Source of the DNA: Vibrio owensii CAIM 1854 = LMG 25443
Lineage (GTDB): Bacteria; Pseudomonadota; Gammaproteobacteria; Enterobacterales; Vibrionaceae
Assembly (NCBI RefSeq): GCF_000817815.1
Contig: NZ_JPRD01000014.1
Location: forward strand, 1 to 64,000
DNA length: 64,000 bases
Reading direction: 5' to 3'
The notes under the pieces were generated by a model. That model was not told where the DNA came from, did no database searches, and saw nothing but the letters and a program-made list of their open reading frames with translations. Positions 57,750-64,000 of the stretch are shown here, piece after piece. Every line of letters begins with the position of its first letter. Position 1 is the first letter of the stretch. Made by a program: the position numbers and the translations under genes.

Positions 57750-59369
57750 TTAAACGAGTTCTAGAAGTTTGTTTTTATTGATTTTGCCAACCGGCGTTTT
57801 AGGCAACACATCAACAAAAATCACCCGATCGGGAATCTTGAAATCGGCAAGTCCGCGGCCTCTTAGAAAGCGTTTGATTTCAATCGGCTTTGGGTTTTGT
57901 TCTGGGCAAACCAAGGCTGCACAGCTTCGCTCACCAAGGTAATCATCGGGAATCGCAATCACCGCGGCATCGTGCACCGAATCGTGTGCGAGTAAGTGGT
58001 TCTCTACCTCTTCAGCAGCAATCTTTTCTCCACCACGATTGATCTGGTCTTTGTCGCGCCCAACCACCTGTAAGTTGCCCAGTTCTGTCAGCACAACAAT
58101 ATCGCCAGTGCGGTAGTAACCTTGCTCGTTGAAAGAACGCTGATTGTGTTCTGGTGCTTGGTAATAACCTTGAATGGTGTAAGGCCCTCGAACAAACAAA
58201 ATGCCTTCTGTTCCTTGTGGAACCGCATTACCCATTTCATCAAGGATTAACAACTCGTCCGCAGAAGACATCGGACGGCCTTGAGTAGAAATGATTTCAG
58301 ACTCTGGATCATCTAAACGGGTGTAGTTCACTAGCCCTTCTGCCATGCCAAACACTTGCTGCAACGTACAACCAAGTTCCGGTTTGACGCGTTTTGCGGC
58401 CTCTTCACTAAAGCGCGCCCCGCCCACTTGCAAAACTTCCAGCGAACGAATGTCATGCTGAGTGCGACCCGCTTCATCAAGCCACAATAAAGCTAATGGT
58501 GGGACTAAAGCCGCAACAGTGATTTGATGTTTCTTAATCAAGGCAAACGCGGTTTGAGGTGTGGCATCCGGTGCGAGAACTACTGTGCCACCAGCCATTA
58601 AGCAACCTAACGCACCTGGCGAACTAAGCGGGAAGTTGTGCGCGGCTGGCAAGATACAAAGATACCGAGTTTGATCAGAGAACTGACAAACCTCGTTACT
58701 GGCGCGAACGCTGTAGAGGTAATCGGTGTGAGTGCGAGGGATCAGTTTTGGCGTTCCCGTCGTTCCACCTGATAGTTGGAAAAACGCGAAGTCTTCTACC
58801 TGCTTCTCACTAAGCTCTGCATCCGTTAAAAACAAGCTTTTTAGCTCTTGACCACCGATAGGCATTAAGCTCGTATCACCCGCCCAAACGATATGCTTTA
58901 AGCTCGGTAGCTCAGCCGCAACTTGCAGGGCAATCTCTGCGGTATTGACTCCCATTTGAGGAGCGGTAATCAGCGCTTTTGCCTCAGTAAAATGACAAAA
59001 GTATCGAATCTCCGAGTAACGGTGCGCGGGCAGTGCCAGAATCGGCTGAACACCAATTTTGAGTAACGCGAAGAAACTCAGATAGAATTCGCCGATATTG
59101 GGTAAATGCAATACCGCTTTATCACCCGACTTAAGGTTTAGATTGGCTTGGAATCCTGCAGCAAGCTGATCAACTTGTTCCACTAGGGATTGATACGTCC
59201 ACTGACGTTCGCCTTCGACTAACGCTGTCTGATCTGGAAATTGGTTTGCACTCGCTTGCAACATTTGCGGGATAGTTTGATCTGTCCAAAAGCCGGCTTG
59301 ACGATATTGCTCTGCTCGCGCTTCTGGCCAAGGCGTAAACCCTGACGCTTTCATGGCTTGCCGGCTCAT
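57750..59369 (-). CDS. entE: 2,3-Dihydroxybenzoate-AMP ligase
   Basis: 539 residues, ANL family. Core motif FFQLSGGTTGTPKLIPRTH near residues 193-211, then VFGMAEGLVNYTRLDD (A5), YRTGDIV, and GRDKDQINRGGEKIAAEEVENHL (A8), with the C-terminal lysine motif PKTPVGKINKNKLLE. It activates DHB and loads it on the EntB carrier. Start has GGAGG upstream and overlaps the entC stop by 4 bases. Co-transcribed. Confidence 0.94.
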   Translation of the reverse strand: MSRQAMKASGFTPWPEARAEQYRQAGFWTDQTIPQMLQASANQFPDQTALVEGERQWTYQSLVEQVDQLAAGFQANLNLKSGDKAVLHLPNIGEFYLSFFALLKIGVQPILALPAHRYSEIRYFCHFTEAKALITAPQMGVNTAEIALQVAAELPSLKHIVWAGDTSLMPIGGQELKSLFLTDAELSEKQVEDFAFFQLSGGTTGTPKLIPRTHTDYLYSVRASNEVCQFSDQTRYLCILPAAHNFPLSSPGALGCLMAGGTVVLAPDATPQTAFALIKKHQITVAALVPPLALLWLDEAGRTQHDIRSLEVLQVGGARFSEEAAKRVKPELGCTLQQVFGMAEGLVNYTRLDDPESEIISTQGRPMSSADELLILDEMGNAVPQGTEGILFVRGPYTIQGYYQAPEHNQRSFNEQGYYRTGDIVVLTELGNLQVVGRDKDQINRGGEKIAAEEVENHLLAHDSVHDAAVIAIPDDYLGERSCAALVCPEQNPKPIEIKRFLRGRGLADFKIPDRVIFVDVLPKTPVGKINKNKLLELV

Positions 59370-60580
59370 TGCACCACCTCCATATTTTCGCGGATCTCAA
59401 TACCTAACGCATTGAGTACAGTGCGCATCTTGTTACCCGTTTCTTCAAGCTCACTTTGCGGCTCAGACCCGGCAACAATGCCTGCTCCGGCATAAACTCT
59501 GAGACGTTTTTTCTCTACCTCGGCGCAGCGGATAACCACCACCCATTCGCCATTGCCACGAGCATCAACCCAACCGACAAGTCCGGTGAAGTAACCTCGG
59601 TCAAAGGGCTCAACATTGCTGATGAAATCGTAAGCTTGAGCAGTAGGATAGCCACACACGGCGGGGGTTGGATGCAGTGCACTTGCCAACTTCAGCACAC
59701 TCGTGTTGGCATCAGACACTGTGCCTTCGATTCGGGTTGATAAGTGCAACATGGCTTTGGTTTCAATCACTGACGGCACCATTGGCACGTACAAGTTATG
59801 ACACCAAGGTTGTAGCGCTTTTTCGACGGCATCCACCACCACTGCGTGCTCATGAAGATCTTTTGCACTCTCCATCATCAACTCGCCTTGCTGTTGATTC
59901 ATTGAAGCATTTTCGCTGCGTCGACGAGACCCTGCCAAAGGATTAGAACAAACATGTGGCCCCTTACGAGAGACAAGAAGCTCAGGGCTCGATCCCATCA
60001 GGTAAGCGTCAGACTGACTGCCACCAACGCGGGTTGAAAATGTGTAACCACCGGGATTCTGCTTCAGTAAAGTTTTCAAAAAGCGCGCGCGGTCAATCTC
60101 TTCTTCCGTATCCACTTGCATGGTGCGTGACAACACCACTTTGTCGAGTTCAACATCTTCTCGTTGGCATTGCTTTGCTGCCAGTTCGACACTACGTTTG
60201 TACTCGCTTGGGTCTGGAATCGGTTGAATGGATGATGGAGGACAATCGGCAAAGCCATCGACATCAGAGATTTTATCCGGCCTGATCGGTGACGTCGTGA
60301 TAAGACGTTCTGGGACAATAAAGTGCACCGGATTGTGTTCAGAAAATGGAATCACACCAACGGCAATCGGGTTCTCATTCCCCTCTTCCTTCGCCGATTC
60401 AAGTAATTGGCTGATGTGAGTATCTAACTCTGAGAATCTGACTTGTTGGGTAAATTCTGCAGCAATGCCTTGAGTAAGCAACGTCACAGTGGGTGAGCTA
60501 AAGAAGAACGAAGCATCATCCGTATGAGCGTTAAGAAACTCTGTGAGCATAGCGCCGCTTCCCATTGAGTTACGAAGCAT
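59366..60580 (-). CDS. entC: Isochorismate synthase for the siderophore
   Basis: 404 residues from ATG 60580, which has GAGAG six bases upstream; an ATG at 60586 is too close to that site but is the alternative. Chorismate-utilising family motifs: DKVVLSRTMQV, LMGSSPELLVSRKG, NPLAGSRRR, LHPTPAVCGYPTAQA and FDRGYFTGLVGW. It makes isochorismate for DHB. First gene of the entCEBF operon, just downstream of a strong Fur box. Confidence 0.94.
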   Translation of the reverse strand: MLRNSMGSGAMLTEFLNAHTDDASFFFSSPTVTLLTQGIAAEFTQQVRFSELDTHISQLLESAKEEGNENPIAVGVIPFSEHNPVHFIVPERLITTSPIRPDKISDVDGFADCPPSSIQPIPDPSEYKRSVELAAKQCQREDVELDKVVLSRTMQVDTEEEIDRARFLKTLLKQNPGGYTFSTRVGGSQSDAYLMGSSPELLVSRKGPHVCSNPLAGSRRRSENASMNQQQGELMMESAKDLHEHAVVVDAVEKALQPWCHNLYVPMVPSVIETKAMLHLSTRIEGTVSDANTSVLKLASALHPTPAVCGYPTAQAYDFISNVEPFDRGYFTGLVGWVDARGNGEWVVVIRCAEVEKKRLRVYAGAGIVAGSEPQSELEETGNKMRTVLNALGIEIRENMEVVQ

Positions 60581-60680
60581 AATCATCTCTCAAACTGTAT
60601 TAAACATAGCGTTCCAAATGAGATTCCTTCTCATTTGAGGAGTGAGACTACACATACAGATTTAATTTATCAAACACTTT

Positions 60681-60699
60681 TGATAATAATTATCATTCG
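60681..60699 (-). promoter_or_regulatory. Putative Fur box of the entCEBF operon
   Basis: The 17 bases GATAATAATTATCATTC (60682-60698) cover most of the Fur consensus, with 14 of 19 positions matching over the full site. About 100 bases upstream of entC. This intergenic stretch (60587-60875) is AT-rich and also contains the terminator of the lipoprotein gene. Confidence 0.75.
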
Positions 60700-60800
60700 T
60701 ATTATTTATAATTTTATAAATTAACTCCTTAGTATTAATACGGTAAAAAGCAAATAATTACTTATAGTTAGCGTTAAATTCATTGTAAAAACTGGTGAAC

Positions 60801-60833
60801 AAAAAACGGCCAACCCTTGTAGGATCAGCCGTC
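60801..60833 (-). terminator. Intrinsic terminator of the siderophore-locus lipoprotein gene
   Basis: ACGGC / GCCGT (60806-60810, 60828-60832) with extended pairing; on the minus strand a run of T follows. Confidence 0.8.
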
Positions 60834-60875
60834 ATTCATTCTTTTCATCCATCTAACAGCACAACAAAGCAGAGT

Positions 60876-61982
60876 TTAGCTGTTGTCGCTGAAGCCGTAC
60901 TTTTCGTCACTCTGAGATCGGATTTCGTTAAAACGATCTTGCATCTTGCCACCAATCAAATCGACGCGTCTTTGCATCTCATTCACCCAATCTCGGTCTG
61001 CCATCACGTCACGAGGAAATACCGTTGTGCGTTGGTTATCTCCAAGGTAAAGAAACGCATCAAATAACTCCCCTACCTGAGCGTCCATCTTGTCCATCGC
61101 CGCAAGCTTGTAGCGCGCTTTTGGTAAAAGATCGATAAACCTTAACTCAGCGAGCGGACTCTGCGCGACTTCAAGCAAAGCTGGAGCCTGCACACTGTGA
61201 AAAGTTTCCACGACTTCCGGTTCTGTCATTGGCCAAATTAAATACGTGCTATCTGGATACGCTTGCTCCAAACGCGTCGCCAGTGGCCAAGCACTGTCCT
61301 GCGTTTTAGCAACATAGTCCTTCGGTGCATTCACCAGATGAAAAGCGCCAAAAATCAACAACGCTTTTTCTTTTTTCGCCATCCGCTCTGCCGCAATTTG
61401 ATAGAAATGATCCGTCTTATTTTTTGCTGCCTGCTTCCACACTTTCTCGTCTTGGACACCTTGCCAATCAAATGCTGCTTCCGCTAAATGCACCTGAATC
61501 TTCTTCCCTTCTGGTAACGCTTCGTTACGCACTCTGATCGTTTTGAAGAAATTAATGTACGCGTCTGGCATCCAAGCCATAAAATAGATCGAACCGCGCA
61601 ACACTTGATTCAACTGCGCCTCACTGACATCGCCTCCCGCGAGATATTCATCTAAGACAGACTGATATTTTGCGTTGCCAAATTCCACTACGATGTGTGT
61701 CACTTGGTCAGAGAACGCCTCGCTAGAAACCAATTCCGTGGCGTAACGCAGAAAAGCATCATTCCAGTGATAATCACCTATCCCAACAAAATTGTGTTGC
61801 TTAAATGCGTCAAGAATGGCCGTATCAGCAGGCTTAGCTTGCGCAACCACTTGTTCGATTTTTTGCTCTGGCAAATCCACCTCGGCAAAGTGTGGTAAAT
61901 ATTCACACCCTGCCATTCCAACGAGCCCCACAGCGAGAAGCAATGGCTTGATTTTCCAGCCTAATTTATTCATCAATTTCAT
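60876..61982 (-). CDS. ChaN/EreA/TIKI-like lipoprotein B
   Basis: 368 residues. Lipoprotein signal with lipobox LVGMAGC, lipidated cysteine C26. The mature part has the blocks GDYHW (69-73), VEFGNAK (99-105), MAWMPD (135-140), AEAAFDW with E168, and GAFHL (212-216), each aligning with the cytosolic paralogue at 51867-52817. Expected in the periplasm or outer membrane. ChaN itself is an iron-regulated haem-binding lipoprotein, so a metal or haem role is a reasonable guess, not shown. Divergent from entA across a 16/19 Fur box, so iron-regulated. Confidence 0.78.
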   Translation of the reverse strand: MKLMNKLGWKIKPLLLAVGLVGMAGCEYLPHFAEVDLPEQKIEQVVAQAKPADTAILDAFKQHNFVGIGDYHWNDAFLRYATELVSSEAFSDQVTHIVVEFGNAKYQSVLDEYLAGGDVSEAQLNQVLRGSIYFMAWMPDAYINFFKTIRVRNEALPEGKKIQVHLAEAAFDWQGVQDEKVWKQAAKNKTDHFYQIAAERMAKKEKALLIFGAFHLVNAPKDYVAKTQDSAWPLATRLEQAYPDSTYLIWPMTEPEVVETFHSVQAPALLEVAQSPLAELRFIDLLPKARYKLAAMDKMDAQVGELFDAFLYLGDNQRTTVFPRDVMADRDWVNEMQRRVDLIGGKMQDRFNEIRSQSDEKYGFSDNS

Positions 61983-62008
61983 GACCTCCTTGTTAACATC
62001 ATGACAAC

Positions 62009-62027
62009 GATAACAAAAATCATTATC
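62009..62027. promoter_or_regulatory. Putative Fur box (lipoprotein B / entA)
   Basis: GATAACAAAAATCATTATC matches 16 of 19 consensus Fur positions. It lies between the divergent starts at 61982 and 62075 and should repress both when iron is plentiful. Confidence 0.82.
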
Positions 62028-62074
62028 ATCTAGCCAACTTTGATTTGATATTTGTATCGCGAAAGGAGATGGAG

Positions 62075-62866
62075 ATGAGTGAAAACCGCTCAGAATTCGA
62101 CAGCAAATTGTGTCTCGTCACGGGTGCTGGACAAGGGATTGGCCTAGCATGTGCCAAAAGCTTATTAGCTCAAAACGCACGTGTTATCGCTTGCGATGTG
62201 ACCCAAAAGGCACTCGATGCCCTGCAACAATCTTTGCCAAGCGATCAACAACAGCGAACCACATTGCTCCCTTTCGATTTGGCGGATTCCACTGCTATTC
62301 AAAATGCCTGCCGAAAGCTAGAACAAGACCAACTGCTCCCCGATTACATCGTCACTTGTGCCGGAACTTTGCACCTTGAATCCGTTTTAGATCTGCCTTT
62401 AGAGGCTCTAAACAAAACCTTGGACGTCAATTTAAAAGGCACGATGCTGCTCACCCAGCAACTAGCAAAAATGCTGGTAAAACACGGCAAGCAAGGCGCA
62501 ATAGTGGCCGTCGGTTCCAATGCGGCCGATACACCTCGCGTGAAGATGTCTGCCTACTGCACATCCAAAGCAGGCTTGCATATGTGGATGCAATGTTTAG
62601 GGTTAGAACTGGCAGAGCATGGCGTTCGCTGCAACATCGTTAGCCCCGGCTCGACCAGAACGCCAATGCAAGAGCAGATGTGGAATGAATCTTATGGCGA
62701 GCGAGAAACGATTCAAGGCAACTTAGCATCCCATCGCATGGGTATTCCGTTAAACAAGATTGCCGAAACCAAAGACATCACTAACGCGATTGAATTTTTG
62801 CTCAGTGACAAATCAGGCCATATCACCATGCATGATTTGAGAGTGGATGGCGGAGCAACGTTCTGA
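62075..62866 (+). CDS. entA: 2,3-Dihydro-2,3-dihydroxybenzoate dehydrogenase
   Basis: 263 residues, short-chain dehydrogenase. Start 62075 has AAAGGAG six bases upstream. NAD-binding TGAGQGIG (about 13-20 of the mature reading), catalytic tyrosine-lysine motif SAYCTSKAGLHM, and SPGSTRTPMQEQMW. It oxidises dihydro-DHB to DHB. It is separated from entCEBF and faces the lipoprotein gene, sharing its Fur box. Confidence 0.93.
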   Translation: MSENRSEFDSKLCLVTGAGQGIGLACAKSLLAQNARVIACDVTQKALDALQQSLPSDQQQRTTLLPFDLADSTAIQNACRKLEQDQLLPDYIVTCAGTLHLESVLDLPLEALNKTLDVNLKGTMLLTQQLAKMLVKHGKQGAIVAVGSNAADTPRVKMSAYCTSKAGLHMWMQCLGLELAEHGVRCNIVSPGSTRTPMQEQMWNESYGERETIQGNLASHRMGIPLNKIAETKDITNAIEFLLSDKSGHITMHDLRVDGGATF

Positions 62867-62877
62867 TCCTCCGCCAT
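62847..62877. repeat. Hairpin spanning the entA stop codon
   Basis: 9-bp arms ATGGCGGAG (62847-62855) and CTCCGCCAT (62869-62877); the stop codon is in the loop. No T tract on either strand, so it is not a standard intrinsic terminator. The convergent transglycosylase stop is 12 bases beyond. Confidence 0.5.
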
Positions 62878-62889
62878 AAAATGAAAGGA

Positions 62890-63612
62890 TTAACCGTGGA
62901 AGTTAGGGTGCATGCCTTTCTCTAGTTTGCGTCGCACCTTGTAAGAAACATCACCCAAGGTAATCTTGCCTGTCTTCTTACGGTCGATCCCGGCGTTCTG
63001 GCGATAGGCGATCGACCCTTGTTTGAACAATACATGCGAAGATGGCTTTCCAATTGCCGCCGGATAGAGGATCGCCATATAAACATCTTCTAAACAAGCC
63101 ATACGATTTCGGTAAGGCATAAAGTACGCTTTGACATAATCGAGCTGTTCAATAGCACTCATTTTGGCCAGTTTCTTAGTGCTGGTTCCCAGAGCTTCTG
63201 CCGTCGATGGCATAAACTGAATAAGCCCTGTTGCCCCACTCCCAGAACCATTTTTGATGCTCGGACTAAATGTCTCTGCCGTTTCAAACGCCATGCAAGC
63301 CATCAAGTGGTTTGGATCAATATTGAGTTCTTGAGAAATGTCGTTCACTTTGCTTTTGAACTCAGACGAAACGCGATTTCCCCAAGCGAGAGCATCGACA
63401 GAAGAGGGCGAAAAAGATGCATGAGAAACATCACTTTTCTTAAGGGATAAAGACGAAGGTGAGAAAATTTTCAGGAATTTCTGATTCTTACGTATCAGGC
63501 TGTTAGGAAAGGAAAAAACCTTATCTTTTTTGTGCTTAAGCTTTGTTATTTTTAGTAGCTTATACAAGCGCTTAGAAACCGTTTTCACGATACAACCACA
63601 TTTGGAAAACAT
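62890..63612 (-). CDS. Lytic transglycosylase-like protein
   Basis: 240 residues. A basic N-terminal tail (about 1-70) precedes an SLT-type domain with the catalytic glutamate in MACMAFETAETFSP and then GSGSGATGLIQFMPSTAEALG. It cleaves peptidoglycan strands. The N-terminus is Lys-rich and lacks a clear signal peptide, so where the protein acts is uncertain; a later start is possible. It resembles transglycosylases linked to phage tails or conjugation, but nothing nearby supports that. Confidence 0.75.
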   Translation of the reverse strand: MFSKCGCIVKTVSKRLYKLLKITKLKHKKDKVFSFPNSLIRKNQKFLKIFSPSSLSLKKSDVSHASFSPSSVDALAWGNRVSSEFKSKVNDISQELNIDPNHLMACMAFETAETFSPSIKNGSGSGATGLIQFMPSTAEALGTSTKKLAKMSAIEQLDYVKAYFMPYRNRMACLEDVYMAILYPAAIGKPSSHVLFKQGSIAYRQNAGIDRKKTGKITLGDVSYKVRRKLEKGMHPNFHG

Positions 63613-63688
63613 TTCCCAAACTGTAATCCATTTCTTACTTTTTTAATATCAGTATCAATTGTGAAGCATAAAAGTGTGAGGTAGATCT

Positions 63689-63799
63689 ATGAGCTTTATA
63701 GAAAACATCACATCAATAAATGGAGTTGTTGGAAAAGTATACTCAGCGTTTTTCTGTACGTTGAAAACAATGAGAGATTTGTTTATGAGTTCAAGCTAA
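63689..63799 (+). CDS. Possible 36-residue peptide
   Basis: ATG with GAGG seven bases upstream, then 36 codons to TAA. Contains a weakly hydrophobic middle (VVGKVYSAFFCTL). No family known. It could be a small regulatory or toxin-like peptide, or chance. Confidence 0.3.
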   Translation: MSFIENITSINGVVGKVYSAFFCTLKTMRDLFMSSS

Positions 63800-63822
63800 A
63801 ATGAGTAGTGTTCATTCCGAGT

Positions 63823-64000
63823 CTAGCGCCCCTTAAACAGCACCCCTCTATGATGGCCAAGGTAATATTTATGGCTATTATGGACGTGAAAAGACATGTC
63901 TTCGCGTAGACCAAGAACTTCTGGTTTTTCTAGGTAGCGTGATATTAAAACTTTTCCTTTATCATCAAATGATATGAAACCGAGATCGAATGCTTTATCT
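63823..64000 (-). CDS. C-terminal part of an HNH-nuclease-like protein (partial)
   Basis: An open frame running off the window edge: 58 codons to a TAG at 63823-63825, in-frame from 63999. The reading ends with FDLGFISFDDKGKVLISRYL and YYLGHHRGVLFKGR, which resembles the C-terminal segment after the HNH motif in HNH endonucleases (typical FD-x-G-x-ISFDD-x-G). The HNH motif itself would lie outside the window. This family is common in defence and mobile regions. Identity is provisional. Confidence 0.5.
   Translation of the reverse strand, partial: DKAFDLGFISFDDKGKVLISRYLEKPEVLGLREDMSFHVHNSHKYYLGHHRGVLFKGR

Noticed and set aside
62890..63612. Transglycosylase considered as a prophage or conjugation gene
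   Set aside because: No tail, capsid, integrase or mating genes are visible nearby, so a phage origin is not supported.

Overview
The window is chromosomal DNA of a marine Vibrio, most likely of the Harveyi clade (V. alginolyticus, campbellii, harveyi and relatives). This rests on close recognisable homologues throughout: the KtrA/KtrB pair of the V. alginolyticus type, the tig-clpP-clpX-lon-hupB-ppiD block, an enterobactin-type siderophore locus, a rhombosortase with a GlyGly-CTERM target, and many Vibrio-like intrinsic terminators. Species assignment is inference. Most of the window is core genome; no CRISPR array, insertion sequence or prophage was seen.

Layout. 1-6.4 kb: tRNA-Tyr, a Tim44-domain protein, a TetR regulator with its probable operator beside an MFS/acyltransferase fusion, a YeiH-family transporter and a LysR regulator. 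6.5-8 kb: a PTS EIIBC permease. 8-15.2 kb: the whole early menaquinone pathway on the minus strand (menF-D-H-B-C-E). 15.4-20.3 kb: alaA, yfbR, an HD dNTP triphosphohydrolase of the anti-phage dGTPase type, a DTW-domain tRNA-modifying enzyme, a rhombosortase and a ComEA-like protein. 20.4-28.8 kb: ppiD, hupB, lon, clpX, clpP, tig (minus strand), with a heat-shock-like promoter before lon and a roughly 200-nt leader before tig. 29.4-36.1 kb: the sensor DctB and the sigma-54 activator DctD, then a convergent TRAP transporter dctPQM preceded by a -24/-12 type promoter. 36.2-49 kb: selO, a membrane protein, an M6 metalloprotease ending in GlyGly-CTERM, ktrAB, a BCCT transporter, a DEAD-box helicase and a CNNM-type membrane protein.

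49-62.9 kb: a catecholate siderophore locus. It has a TonB-dependent receptor, an EntD-like phosphopantetheinyl transferase, entC-entE-entB-entF as an operon, and a separate entA. Putative Fur boxes lie in three intergenic regions. The NRPS adenylation domain shows all ten residues of the serine code, so an enterobactin-type product is expected. Unusually, the locus also carries two paralogous proteins of the ChaN/EreA/TIKI-like fold group. One appears cytosolic and overlaps the NRPS gene; the other is a lipoprotein divergent from entA at the Fur box. I regard this pair as the best candidate for an undescribed component.

62.9-64 kb: a transglycosylase, a possible 36-residue ORF, and the last 58 codons of a minus-strand HNH-nuclease-like gene running off the window, which may mark the edge of an accessory region.
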